64,000 nt of DNA from Spartobacteria bacterium UBA695 (GTDB lineage: Bacteria; Verrucomicrobiota; Verrucomicrobiia; Chthoniobacterales; Chthoniobacteraceae): positions 1 through 64,000 of the forward strand of contig DBMP01000009.1 in NCBI GenBank assembly GCA_002298145.1, given 5' to 3'. The notes beneath the pieces were generated by a model. That model did not search any database, was not told the DNA's origin, and saw only the letters and a list, made by a program, of their open reading frames with translations. A program made the translations under genes and the position numbers. This document shows positions 1 to 8,900 of this stretch, piece by piece (the first letter of the stretch is position 1; the number at the start of each line of letters is the position of its first letter).

Positions 1-629
1 CCACTCGCGTGGGGAGACCCGGAGGGTCGCAATGGCATGATGGCTGCGGCGCGGACCATCCCCACTCGCGTGGGGAGACCGCACCTCTTGTCGGCCCGCT
101 GAGCCTTACAATCGGACCATCCCCACTCGCGTGGGGAGACCGATTCCATCTCGCTGCCTTTGTAACAGGACTTTGGACCATCCCCACTCGCGTGGGGAGA
201 CCTTCTCGGTCGCCTGGAGCGTCGGCATGAAGGCCGGACCATCCCCACTCGCGTGGGGAGACCCGGAAACCGGAATTCGCTCTCAACCTCGATGACGGAC
301 CATCCCCACTCGCGTGGGGAGACCGCGGTCTGGTTTTTGTTTTTATTCTCGTGCTCCGGACCATCCCCACTCGCGTGGGGAGACCGAGATTGTCGTTTTC
401 AGCGATTGCGGTGGCAGCGGACCATCCCCACTCGCGTGGGGAGACCGATACAAGTTCGGGCTCGACGATCTTGTACCCCGGACCATCCCCACTCGCGTGG
501 GGAGACCTCGCTAGCGGGGCTAACCTCGTCAGCCGTGGTCGGACCATCCCCACTCGCGTGGGGAGACCAGGAAAACCTGCGGCAAGATCTCGCTAACAGG
601 CGGACCATCCCCACTCGCGTGGGGAGACC
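1..629 (-). CRISPR. Type I-E CRISPR array, left end cut by window
   Basis: Ten full 28-bp repeats start at 53, 114, 175, 236, 297, 358, 419, 480, 541 and 602. A partial repeat occupies 1-19, so the array continues to the left. The period is 61, giving ten 33-bp spacers (20-52, 81-113 and so on to 569-601). All full repeats look identical. Read on the minus strand the repeat contains TCCCCACGCGAGTGGGGA, a 7-bp perfect stem closed by a GCGA tetraloop, followed by TGGTCC. This matches the stem and 5'-handle layout of I-E repeats and supports minus-strand transcription, with the leader at the right end next to the cas genes. I cannot assign any spacer to a target. Confidence 0.97.
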
Positions 630-679
630 CCTAGAATATCAACGACTTACGAGGCTGTTTTCGAGCTTTTTCAGGAGAA
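630..679 (-). promoter_or_regulatory. Putative CRISPR leader
   Basis: This short segment lies between the last repeat and the stop of the cas7e-cas2e fusion. It is richer in A and T than its surroundings and, read on the minus strand, runs directly into the first repeat. In canonical I-E loci the leader sits between the cas2 stop codon and the array. The gene ending here carries a Cas2e-like C-terminus, so leader position is preserved. No promoter box is clear enough to name, and the leader may extend into the coding region. Confidence 0.5.
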
Positions 680-1348
680 TCAGAACGGCTGATTATCTGG
701 ATCGGCCCATTTTTCTGCGACGAGCCAGAGACCGCTCAGCGTAGTGTCCTGGCGGTCGGGTTCACCCCAGCGTTCGATTTTAAACCCTTGGCAGTTGGGT
801 TCGCTGGTGATGATGAGGAGACTCATCCCTACGGCGTTGCGCTTGACGTATTCCAGCACTTTATCGCGGGTGAGCGAGGCATCGTTGGCGATCATGCGGC
901 CAAAGAGGGCGATGTCGGCGGCGTCGAGGCGACTGGCCTTTTTGGCGGCTTTCTTGGGATCGGTTCCGTTGGTCACCTCGGCGGCGATCTGTTCGATTTC
1001 GCACGGGGAGAGGAATACGGCGGTGGTGACAAGTTCTTTGTTCTTGTCGATTTTGCTCAACGCTTCCCGAACTAAATCTGTCTTGGCCTGGGCCTCTTCT
1101 GGAGAGAGCCCGGCTTTTTCAAAGGCTGCGAGGAAAGGCTCGACCAGACGGCGGCTGCGGACCCCGTTGAAAAGGGCCTCGGGATATTCGTCGCGGGCGA
1201 AGGTACGCACGGCGCGTTTGAGGCATTGGCTGGAGAGCCGAGCGCGGGTGACTCCGCCGAAGACAGCGGATTTGGGTGCCCCCACGTCGTCGCGGTTGAG
1301 GCAGGAAACAGGGTAGGATTGGAGAATATGGAGTTCGATGAGGTTCAT
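680..1348 (-). pseudogene. In-frame Cas7e-Cas2e fusion, remnant of an internal cas deletion
   Basis: The 222-residue frame joins two Cas proteins. Residues 1-160 are the N-terminal part of Cas7e (CasC/Cse4), the crRNA-binding backbone of Cascade: they carry CLNRDDVGAPKSAVFGG, RLSSQCLKRA and ADIALFGRM, all typical of the family. From about residue 161 (near nucleotide 868) the sequence switches to the C-terminal part of Cas2e, with NCQGFKIERWGEPDR followed by LSGLWLV. An intact Cas7e has roughly 330-380 residues. A deletion seems to have removed the C-terminal part of cas7e and the first 35 or so codons of cas2, with cas5e and cas1 presumably between them, leaving an open frame. The product should be unable to form a Cascade backbone or to integrate spacers, though the frame is undamaged and may be expressed. 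The Cas2e assignment rests on motif comparison by eye. Confidence 0.82.
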
Positions 1349-1390
1349 AGGGTCGATTGAGTTGGAGAAAGTTGGATGGGTTGAGTTTGG

Positions 1391-2044
1391 TTATTGAGGG
1401 GCAAGCACCAGCATGCCGAAGCCGAATGCCTTGGCGCTGCCGATGCCTTGGGTGAAAGCCTGACGGAATTTCTCCGGGTCGGTGACGCGGAGAACACCTT
1501 GAAATTCCACACCGGAATGCAGCCCCAACATGCCGTTTTTGATGAAGTATTGTCGGGCGCGCGGCACTGTGCGGACCTGATCGATGGCGATGATAAATCC
1601 GTGGGCCTCGGCCTTGCGCGTCAACCAAGAGAGCAGGCCGGGGATGATTTTCCCCTCCGCGTCTTCGGTATCTTCGCGGGACACGATGGGCACCCGGCGT
1701 CCGTTTTTGGTTGTCACCCCGTTCTTTTCGGAGCGGGTTTTTCGTGTAGGGTTGGCCACGAGACTGAAGCGAAAAACCGTTTGGGTCAGGAAGGTTTCAG
1801 GAACAATTTTGCTGCGCCACGCAGGTTCCGGGCACCACGGGGGACGCTGCGGGGCGGTCGAGGAAAGGATGAGTAGGCGGAAGCCGCAGTCCACGGGATC
1901 GAGGCGGGTGAGAAAATCGCGAGTGTCCTTTTCCCTTCCCGGGAAGCAGAGCCAGGTTTTCTTGTGCCAGGCGTAGGTGTCCCGGAGTCCCGCTTTGGCG
2001 GCCGTTTCGTGGTCGATTTGAATTTCGGCGAGGTAGAGGCTCAT
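1391..2044 (-). CDS. cas6e: Cas6e (CasE), CRISPR repeat endoribonuclease
   Basis: This protein of 217 residues is a normal length for Cas6e, the RAMP-family enzyme that cuts I-E pre-crRNA at the base of the repeat hairpin and stays bound to the 3' stem. The N-terminus has the expected tyrosine/histidine region, DTYAWHKK, with His27 as the likely catalytic residue. The C-terminus ends in the glycine-rich loop GIGSAKAFGFGML. The start lies 3 bp after the cse2 stop, which suggests translational coupling. The order cse2-cas6e-cas7e is a known I-E variant. The gene looks intact, so the array transcript could still be processed even though interference and adaptation genes are missing nearby. Confidence 0.93.
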   Translation of the reverse strand: MSLYLAEIQIDHETAAKAGLRDTYAWHKKTWLCFPGREKDTRDFLTRLDPVDCGFRLLILSSTAPQRPPWCPEPAWRSKIVPETFLTQTVFRFSLVANPTRKTRSEKNGVTTKNGRRVPIVSREDTEDAEGKIIPGLLSWLTRKAEAHGFIIAIDQVRTVPRARQYFIKNGMLGLHSGVEFQGVLRVTDPEKFRQAFTQGIGSAKAFGFGMLVLAPQ

Positions 2045-2047
2045 GGG

Positions 2048-2572
2048 TTAGGCGGGGGTTTGGGGGGCTGCGCTTACATGATAATATTCTTTAGCCCAAC
2101 AAACCTTTACCTCCTGGGCGTCCTCTGGGGAATTTCGCCAGTGGCATAGATCCCTAAAGAGACGGACGTAGTTGATCGGGATGTTGGCTGACGCTGCCCG
2201 TCGAACGTAGGCAGGAAGAAGTTTCAAAATCTCATTCACCGAATCACACGCCAGGATACGGCGGAAATGGGCGTCAAAGGTTTCGCGGTTGGAGCCAGCC
2301 AGCCTCCGGCAGGTGACACCAAAGTTGCAATAGGGTTCCGTGGTGTGGAGGCGATGCCATGCGTAGAGAGCGGGGATTACCGCTGGCTCCGGCAGCGGTT
2401 CCCGTGTGTCTTTCAGGTCATTGAGGACATCAAACGGAACGATCATCGGAATATCAGCAAGCCGCTCCAGCATTTCACCGCTGCGGCCATCAACTCGGCA
2501 CTGATTGAGGCGCAGAAGCGCGGGATTATTGCGATCCCCGAGGTTGACGCCATTATCTGCCAGGAGCAGCAC
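2048..2572 (-). CDS. cse2: Cse2 (CasB/Cas11e), small Cascade subunit, 5' end uncertain
   Basis: The protein shows the Cse2 pattern: PALYAWHRLHTTE, NFGVTCRRLA, HFRRILACDSV, LPAYVRRA and CHWRNSPEDAQ. Cse2 dimers form the belly of Cascade. The annotated start is a GTG at 2572, because no ATG lies in frame further up. The frame nevertheless stays open to 2701 and reads plausibly (DFINLAANDFTDRVLVLL), so the true N-terminus may lie upstream or have been lost when cas8e was deleted. This open stretch overlaps the 3' end of umuC by about 20 bp. cas3 and cas8e, normally upstream, are absent and umuC stands in their place. The protein may be complete or lack its first residues. Confidence 0.8.
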   Translation of the reverse strand: MLLLADNGVNLGDRNNPALLRLNQCRVDGRSGEMLERLADIPMIVPFDVLNDLKDTREPLPEPAVIPALYAWHRLHTTEPYCNFGVTCRRLAGSNRETFDAHFRRILACDSVNEILKLLPAYVRRAASANIPINYVRLFRDLCHWRNSPEDAQEVKVCWAKEYYHVSAAPQTPA

Positions 2573-2679
2573 AAGGACACGGTCTGTGAAATCATTGGCC
2601 GCAAGGTTTATGAAATCAGCGGCGGGGTAACATGCAAGGTCGGTGGGGTTCGGTATTTGGTACCGGCGTAAGTAGAGAT

Positions 2680-3945
2680 TTATGCCCGCGCCACAAGCAA
2701 CTCATCCCAGCGAGTCGTAAAGCTCGGGGATTTCCGTGCCTGCCGCATTTGCCACTTCTGCTGAAACCCCATGGTTCCATACCGCACGGTGTTGGAGCCA
2801 TAGCGGCGATTGATCTGGTCAACAAGCGCATCAAGGCGGCGGCTTGCAGGGCTGGCTGCTGGGGTGTCGAACAGTTGAAGCTGGGCGTTACCCTCCTGGC
2901 TCAACTCCGTCAGAAACACCCCCACTTTCCGGTATACGCCCCCTGGACGGTAAATCTTCCGCAGGAGAGACGAGGCTCCCGCAATAAGCGCGGGGGTGTG
3001 GCAAGTCGGTTCCGGCAGTGAGGTGTGCGCAGCAACATAACCTTGCGGCTGATCAGGCCGGGGGCGACTTGGTTCGAGATAAATTTGGATGTGCCCGGCC
3101 AACTGTCCCCCGGCCCGGAGCTTTTCCGCAGCCCGGGCGGTGAAAGTAGCCAAGGCTTGCTCCAACTCTTCCAGGCTCTCGACCGGGTGCCCGAAGGAAC
3201 GAGCCGTGGCGATCCCTTTTTGTGGTTCCGGTGCCTTGTCCAATTCCAGGCATGAAATCCCGCTGAGTTCCCGGACGACTCGTTCCCCAACCACCCCCAA
3301 TTCGCCGCGCAGCCACGCCATATCGGCCTTTTTCAAGTCGAGAGCGGTGTGGATGCCCTTTGGGGCAAGGCGGGCTGCGGTACGGCGTCCAATGCCCCAA
3401 ATGTGACCGCAAGGCACCTTGGCCAGAATGGAATCCAGATCCGGGGTAGCCGTCAGGTCGAACACCCCTTGGCGGTCAGGCGTCTTTTTGGCGAGCCGGT
3501 TGGCCAGCTTGGCAAGGGTTTTGGTCGATGCAATCCCCACCGAAACCGGGATGCCGGTCCACTGGCGCACCCGGGCACGTATTTCCCGTCCCCAATCGTC
3601 CCCTTGCCAGGCCTCCAGCCCCAGGAAGGCTTCGTCGATGGAGTAGACTTCCATGTGCGAAACCATGGGGCGCAGCGTGATCATGACCCGCGCCGACATA
3701 TCTCCATAGAGGGAATAATTGGAACTCAAGACCGCCACCCCATGCCGCCGGAACTTCTCCTCGCATTTGAAGGCGGGGGCTGCCATTTCGATCCCCAGGA
3801 GTTTGGCCTCCTCGCTCCGGGCGATGACACACCCGTCGTTGTTGCTCAACACCACGACGGGCTTCCCGATGAGCCGTGGGTTAAACACGCGCTCACAGGA
3901 GGCGTAGAAGTTGTTGCAATCGACCAGGGCGAACCGGGTTTTCAT
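2680..3945 (-). CDS. umuC: DNA polymerase V catalytic subunit UmuC (Y family)
   Basis: A 421-residue protein, the same size as E. coli UmuC, an error-prone translesion polymerase active with UmuD' and RecA. The catalytic palm carries FALVDCNNFYASCERVF (metal-binding Asp) and the second carboxylate motif YSIDEAFLGL. The thumb has a helix-hairpin-helix segment (IWGIGRRTAARL) and the C-terminus resembles the UmuC little-finger/DUF4113 region. Its ATG overlaps the umuD stop as ATGA, the usual umuDC coupling. Its 3' end abuts the truncated cas operon, so the cas deletion ends next to, but not inside, a functional gene. Confidence 0.96.
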   Translation of the reverse strand: MKTRFALVDCNNFYASCERVFNPRLIGKPVVVLSNNDGCVIARSEEAKLLGIEMAAPAFKCEEKFRRHGVAVLSSNYSLYGDMSARVMITLRPMVSHMEVYSIDEAFLGLEAWQGDDWGREIRARVRQWTGIPVSVGIASTKTLAKLANRLAKKTPDRQGVFDLTATPDLDSILAKVPCGHIWGIGRRTAARLAPKGIHTALDLKKADMAWLRGELGVVGERVVRELSGISCLELDKAPEPQKGIATARSFGHPVESLEELEQALATFTARAAEKLRAGGQLAGHIQIYLEPSRPRPDQPQGYVAAHTSLPEPTCHTPALIAGASSLLRKIYRPGGVYRKVGVFLTELSQEGNAQLQLFDTPAASPASRRLDALVDQINRRYGSNTVRYGTMGFQQKWQMRQARKSPSFTTRWDELLVARA

Positions 3946-4415
3946 CGTGGCCGATGGATCACAAACGTGACTACTCCCCAGATCGTCAGTTCCTGGTTCT
4001 CGCTGATCTCGATGGGGGCGAACTCGGGGTTCTCGGCTTGCAGAAAGACCCGCTTGCCCCGCTTCCGCAGCCGTTTGACGGTGAACTCTCCATCCAGCAT
4101 GGCGATGACGATCTGCCGGTCTTTCGGGGCGACCGAGCGATCCACGATGAGGGTGTCACCTTCCACTATCCCGGCGTCCTTCATGGAGTTCCCCTGAACC
4201 CGGACAAAGAAGGTGGCAGCGGGGTTGCTCACAAGATGCTCGTTGAGATCCAGCGAGCGTTCCAAGTGATCATCGGCGGGCGACGGGAACCCCGCCTGCA
4301 CGCTGGCCGAGGCCATAGGGATGCGCCGTTGGGTTCGCGCTTCAAAAGGGATGGGCTGGCCGACGATCATGCCGTCAAAATAAGGCGACCGTGCGCGAGG
4401 ATCAAGCAGGCGCAT
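3942..4415 (-). CDS. umuD: UmuD-type peptidase S24 subunit of polymerase V
   Basis: A LexA-fold self-cleaving protein. The cleavage site lies in SVQAGFPSPADD (Ala-Gly, where E. coli has Cys-Gly). The catalytic serine is in GNSMKDAG and the lysine in EFTVKRL. RecA filaments would trigger cleavage to UmuD', which pairs with the downstream UmuC. The 157-residue frame is longer than the 139 residues of E. coli UmuD. A start at the internal Met16 (position 4370) would place the cleavage site at residues 26-27, close to the E. coli geometry, so the N-terminus is uncertain. No clear Shine-Dalgarno separates the two choices. Confidence 0.93.
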   Translation of the reverse strand: MRLLDPRARSPYFDGMIVGQPIPFEARTQRRIPMASASVQAGFPSPADDHLERSLDLNEHLVSNPAATFFVRVQGNSMKDAGIVEGDTLIVDRSVAPKDRQIVIAMLDGEFTVKRLRKRGKRVFLQAENPEFAPIEISENQELTIWGVVTFVIHRPR

Positions 4416-4446
4416 CCCGCTGCGGTTTCAGCGGCATACAGGTGTT

Positions 4447-4458
4447 TTACTAACGTAA
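4447..4458. promoter_or_regulatory. Candidate operator upstream of umuD
   Basis: The 12-bp inverted repeat TTAC-TAAC-GTAA lies 32 bp upstream of the longer umuD start, in the only short gap before the operon. SOS genes are normally controlled by LexA from such a position. I do not claim this is the LexA box of this phylum: the call rests on position and symmetry only. Confidence 0.3.
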
Positions 4459-4467
4459 TCGAAATCC

Positions 4468-4770
4468 CTACCGCTCGGGTTTTTCCTGGCCGTGTTCCTC
4501 TTCGCGGTAGGGACGCCCCGTCATTGCCTCGTAGGCTTCCATGCTCAACATACGAATTCCTTTCCTGTGATCTTCCTTCCGTTCCATTTCGGCCTTGGCT
4601 TGCATTTCCTGTGCCTTTTTGAGCTTGGCAGCCAAATCCCCTCTCGGCACCCCGATCATCCAGCCTCGTTGATAGATCGGATCATCCGCAGGAACCTCTT
4701 TAATGTTGCTACCTGGAATCTTCGAGGTCTCCTCGCCTTCCGGCGTACTATTAGCATTCTCGTGTCCCAT
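4468..4770 (-). CDS. Small hypothetical hydrophilic protein
   Basis: A 100-residue, highly charged protein with no recognised domain. It has a polar N-terminus, a central block DDPIYQRGWMIGVPRGDLAA, then a Lys/Glu-rich helical stretch (KLKKAQEMQAKAEMERKEDH) and a Glu-rich tail. It lies upstream of umuDC on the same strand, 52 bp from the umuD start, so it may belong to the same transcript. Codon pattern and composition look coding, but the function is unknown and a spurious frame cannot be excluded. Confidence 0.5.
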   Translation of the reverse strand: MGHENANSTPEGEETSKIPGSNIKEVPADDPIYQRGWMIGVPRGDLAAKLKKAQEMQAKAEMERKEDHRKGIRMLSMEAYEAMTGRPYREEEHGQEKPER

Positions 4771-4832
4771 GCGGTTTCAGTTTGAGCTTGTATCGGGCAA
4801 GGAATGGTCTGAGTTGGCGCAACACACCTCTG

Positions 4833-5417
4833 TCATTCCCGCAAGGCACCACTCCCAACAAGAGTGTGCCAGTCAGTAGTACCTTCTTTGCAACATTGAG
4901 TGTCAAGGGTAGCGGTTCCAACAGTCAGAAGGGCGCGGATCTGCTCTTTTGAAAAGGGACCTTTAACTTGGTCTTCAAGATGAAGGAAATACTTTGCTTG
5001 GGGAATTTGGGGAGGAGGTGGCGGAAGTAACGAAGGATTCTTGGTCGCCATCTGGTTCCAGCGCTTCGAGATGTAGAACCCGTTTATAATCCAAATAATC
5101 GGATTGATCGACAGAACAGTTAAAATCAGGAGCCCCCACCGGTTTCTGCAAAGTGTCAGAATCGCAAATGGGTAATATATGATTGCACCTGCTAGGAAGC
5201 AGCCAGCAAAGTTGCCGTTGGTAAGGCCCCACAGTAGAGGCGCAAGAAATCCGCAAAAACCGAGATAATACCCCCACCCATAAGGGTGGCCGTTAGGATG
5301 ACGTGATTGATGCCGTCTATTGAGAAAGACCGCAGCCACAGCGGGGCCTACCAAGATTATAACCAATATAAAGATCCCCAGAATAAGGTCTCTAAGAATG
5401 AGGTCGCTTGAGTTCAT
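4833..5417 (-). CDS. Membrane protein with C-terminal GYF-like domain
   Basis: A 194-residue protein with an N-terminal transmembrane segment (LILGIFILVIILVGPAVAAV) and two or three further hydrophobic segments up to about residue 120. A proline-rich linker (LLPPPPPQIPQ) is followed by a GYF_2/DUF4339-type domain (YFLHLEDQVKGPFSKEQI). Such domains bind proline-rich peptides and often sit on bacterial membrane proteins of unknown role. The gene is divergent from the XRE regulator at 5548, and the two share a 130-bp intergenic region carrying two palindromes. It may therefore be under that regulator. Composition is AT-richer than the core genes to the right, consistent with an acquired region. 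Confidence 0.75.
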   Translation of the reverse strand: MNSSDLILRDLILGIFILVIILVGPAVAAVFLNRRHQSRHPNGHPYGWGYYLGFCGFLAPLLWGLTNGNFAGCFLAGAIIYYPFAILTLCRNRWGLLILTVLSINPIIWIINGFYISKRWNQMATKNPSLLPPPPPQIPQAKYFLHLEDQVKGPFSKEQIRALLTVGTATLDTQCCKEGTTDWHTLVGSGALRE

Positions 5418-5471
5418 CGTGGTTCAAGAAAAAGGTTCGGATTTTGAGGTTATCTTCAGCGATGAGGTGTT

Positions 5472-5488
5472 CCGTTTTTGAAAAACGG
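5472..5488. promoter_or_regulatory. Palindrome over the -35 region (operator candidate)
   Basis: CCGTTTTTGAAAAACGG is a perfect odd palindrome centred on G5480. It covers TTGAAA (5478-5483), the -35 element of the promoter facing the XRE gene. This is a typical layout for autorepression by a dimeric HTH protein. Confidence 0.6.
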
Positions 5489-5506
5489 GCACTACGGCCA
5501 TATATG
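5478..5506 (+). promoter_or_regulatory. Sigma70-type promoter of the XRE regulator
   Basis: TTGAAA (5478-5483) and TATATG (5501-5506) are separated by exactly 17 bp, about 40 bp before the XRE start. Both boxes lie inside palindromes, so occupancy by a repressor and by RNA polymerase should be mutually exclusive. Confidence 0.6.
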
Positions 5507-5512
5507 GCCGTA
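5493..5512. promoter_or_regulatory. Palindrome over the -10 region (operator candidate)
   Basis: TACGGCCATATATGGCCGTA is a perfect 20-bp palindrome spanning the -10 element. Its sequence differs from the palindrome at 5472-5488, so two different proteins, or two recognition modes, may act here. Confidence 0.6.
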
Positions 5513-5547
5513 TTCGTCATGGGTGCAAGCCAATTATCGTTCTGGAC

Positions 5548-5811
5548 GTGGAGGTCGACCGCCATGCTCAGACAGTCAGTCGAATCCTCTCTGCCCTCAG
5601 AGAGGAACGGTTGAGGCGCGGTTTTTCTCAAGAAACCCTGGCTCAAAAGGCAGGTTTAAGCCGTACAGGTGTCCGCCATGTTGAGAGCGGAAATTTCAAG
5701 CCAACGCTTTATACGCTGCTAAGAATTGCTGATGCCCTTGAGGTCAATTTACCCCGATTGTTGATCAAAGCCCTAAAACCGGATGATGAATCTGGTCGCT
5801 CCTCCCGCTGA
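5548..5811 (+). CDS. XRE-family HTH transcriptional regulator
   Basis: An 87-residue protein that is essentially one HTH_3/XRE domain (residues 13-68): SALREERLRRGFSQETLAQK, then AGLSRTGVRHVESGNFKPTL and LLRIADALEVNLPRLL. The start is a GTG, since no suitable in-frame ATG exists before the domain. It is convergent with hsdR. Its size and setting resemble small controller proteins of restriction-modification systems, but simple autoregulation plus control of the divergent GYF-domain gene is equally possible. The two palindromes over its own promoter support autorepression. The partner genes it controls are inferred. Confidence 0.85.
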   Translation: MEVDRHAQTVSRILSALREERLRRGFSQETLAQKAGLSRTGVRHVESGNFKPTLYTLLRIADALEVNLPRLLIKALKPDDESGRSSR

Positions 5812-5907
5812 CGCCAGCTCCAAATGCGTGGAATCATACCGCCATTCTCCATGTCTTGGTATTGAAAAAGATAACAACGCTGGCCCAATAGGGTATCGGA
5901 TAGGGTA

Positions 5908-8900
5908 TTAATGGGAGTTGGTCTCACCTTCGCCTTTTGGCTTCTTTAATGCCCCATAGACTTTGTGTAGCAGATGCTCGACGGCCAGTTTCCTGAACTC
6001 GCCATCGCTCATGAGCTTCCCGAAGATTTCCTCGTTCCCTTCCATCCGGTCGATTACAAGCCCCTCGAAGGCCTTCTCGAACACGTAACGGAAATCATCC
6101 TTTGAATTCGTCGCAGCCGCCTTCTTCAGCGTATCGCTCTCGATGGCCTCTTCCTGAATTTGGTCAAAGAAGAGCTGGTCGGCTTGGGTGAAGTCCGTTC
6201 CAAAGCGTTCGTTGAGGATGTCGATCAGCTCTGAGAGACGGATATCTTGATCTTTCTGGCCCGTGCCAACATCGCTGGGTCCTTTTAAGGGATGTCCGTC
6301 GCCGCTATTTAGGTCGATTCGCCCCTCGCTGATCTTTTGCAAGCGGTAGTATTGGAGTTCGATTTCGTCTTCCAGGTGATAGCCCGGCCCACCCTCACGC
6401 TTGGGTAGCTTCGTGAGCAGAAAACGCAGGTAGGTGTAGAGCTGCTCCAGGTCGGAATCCTGGTAAGGAATCACCTGGGACAGGAAACCATACAGGTTGC
6501 GGAAGTTCACCAGCAGGGCCTTCAACTCTTCACGCTCTTCCTCGGGTCGCTCCTTGAAGCGCTCGATGGCTTGGTCCAAGATGCCGTTCATCTGCGCATT
6601 ATCGTTCACCGTCCCCTTGCGGAGCGGTTTGAAATAGACGGCGCAGAATTCCTTCACCTCCTCCTCAAAAATCAGCCGCGTCTCCTCGATCTGGTGTTGC
6701 AGCCGGTAGAGATGTTGGGCGTCCGTTAGCGGCTCGGCGGGCGTGTCCTCGTAGTACGGCTTGAATGCCTTGAAGATTTCCTCCGGCTTGTTGCGGAAGT
6801 CCAGGATGAAGGTATCCTCTTTGCCCGCACAGGTGCGGTTCAACCGAGAGAGCGTCTGCACCGCCTGTAGGCCGGTGAGCTTTTTGTCCACATACATCGT
6901 GTGCAGCAGCGGTTGATCGAATCCGGTCTGATACTTCTCCGCTACGAGCAGCACTTGGTATTCGTGGCTATCGAACCGCTCCGGCAACTCACTTTCCATG
7001 ATACCACCATTCATGGCTACTTCCGTCCAGTTCTTGCCCGAATCCTTCGGGTCTTCGACAACTCCAGAGAAGGCCACCAGCGTTTTAATGTCAGTGTAGC
7101 CTTTCTCGGCAATGTATTTATCGAAGGACTGTTTATAGCGAACCGCATGAACGCGGGAATCTGTCACCACCATCGCCTTGGCCCGTCCGCCGATCTTGTG
7201 TTTTACGTGGGTTCGGAAGTGCTCCACCATCACCTCGGTCTTGGCGGCCAGATTGTGCGGATGCAGCGTCAGGATGCGAGCCAGCGCCCGCGCCGCCTTT
7301 TTGCGCTCCACATGGACATCTTCCTGGGTGGCCTGGACAATGCGGAAATACGCCTCGTAGGAAATGTAGTTCCGCAGCACATCGAGGATGAACTTCTCCT
7401 CAATGGCCTGCCGCATGGTGTAGAGATGGAAGGGCGATTCGCCGGACGGACCGGGCTCGTCAAAGACCTTCTTCGTTTTATATTTCGGCGTTGCCGTGAA
7501 GGCGAAAAAGCTCAGGTTTGGCTGTTTACCCCGGCGCATCATCTCCCGCACCACCCCGGCGAGGCAGTCGGCATCCTCGTCCTCATCCAGACCATGCTCG
7601 GCGGCATAGGTCGTCGCGTCTTCCTGAATCCGGTCGGCATTCAGCACCCCTTTGAGTTCCATCGCGCTTTCGCCAGACTGCGAACTGTGGGCCTCATCCA
7701 CGATCACAGCGAACCGCTTGTCCTTGGTGGAAATATCAATGCCGGGGAGGTTCTCCTCGCGCAATTTTTCCAAGGTCTCCGAAACGAAGGGGAACTTCTG
7801 TAGGGTGGTGATGATGATTGGCGTGCCGTTGGCCAGCGCTTGCACCAGTTGGCGCGTATCCTCATCCACCTTCTGCACCACCCCTTGTTTGTGATCAAAC
7901 TGATAGATGGTGCTCTGGAGTTGCTGATCCAAAATACGACGATCCGTCACCACGATCACCGAATCAAAAATCTTCTGGTCCGCCGCGTCATGCAGGGAGG
8001 AGAGGCGGTGCGCCAGCCATGCGATGGAGTTGGATTTCCCCGACCCCGCCGAGTGTTGCACCAAGTAGTTTCTTCCCGGTCCATGGGCCCGAGCATGGGT
8101 CACCAGCCGCCGCACGCAGTCGAGCTGATGATACCGGGGGAAGATCATCGTCTCCTTGGTGATCTTGCGGATGCCCTCGTCCGTCAGGATGCGCTTCTCC
8201 TCAACTTGCAGGTGCATGAAGCGCCCAAGGATGTCGAGGAGGCTGTCCCGCTGCCACACCTCGCGCCACAAGTACGCAGTGCGATAGCCGCCATCGGCAG
8301 CGGGCGGATTCCCGGCGTGGCCATGGTTGCCAAGATTGAAGGGGAGGAAGTACGTTTTATCCCCGCTGAGCCGTGTGGTCATGAAGACCTGATCTTGATC
8401 CACGGCGAAATGGACCAGCGTGCGCTTCTTGAACTCAAAGAGCAGCTCCCGTGGGTCCCGGTCCCGCTTGTATTGCTTCTTTGCATCCTCCACCGTCTGG
8501 CCGGAGAGCGGGTTCTTGAGTTCGGCGGTGGCGATGGGCAGGCCGTTGAGGAAGAGGACCAGATCGAGCGACTTGGAATGCGTCTCCCCGTAGTAAAGTT
8601 GCCGCGTCACGCTCAGCACATTTTGATCGTAGAGCGCCAACGTCTCCGGGTTCATCCGGTTATTGGGGGCGAAGATCGCCACCCGCAGCTTCTTGCCGTA
8701 GCACTTGAAGCCCTGGCGCAGCACCTTGAGCATCCCCTTCGTCTCCAATTCCTTCCCCAGGTGATCCAACACCACTTTCGCCGTCTCCTCCTCATGAATT
8801 GCATGGAGGGCGTCCCAGGTTTTTTTCTGGGTGGCCTGGATGAAACCGAGCACCAACTCAGGGTCGAGCGCCCGCGCCTTATCGTAGCGATCCTTCGCGG

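Noticed and set aside
9..744. Open frames through the CRISPR array with repeated peptide units
   Set aside because: They are translations of the repeats at a fixed 61-bp period and carry no independent coding signal.
744..1316. Long plus-strand frame opposite the cas7e-cas2e fusion
   Set aside because: Antisense shadow; the minus-strand frame has clear Cas motifs.
5709..5927. Minus-strand frame between the XRE gene and hsdR
   Set aside because: It overlaps the XRE gene and the end of hsdR and has no recognisable motif.
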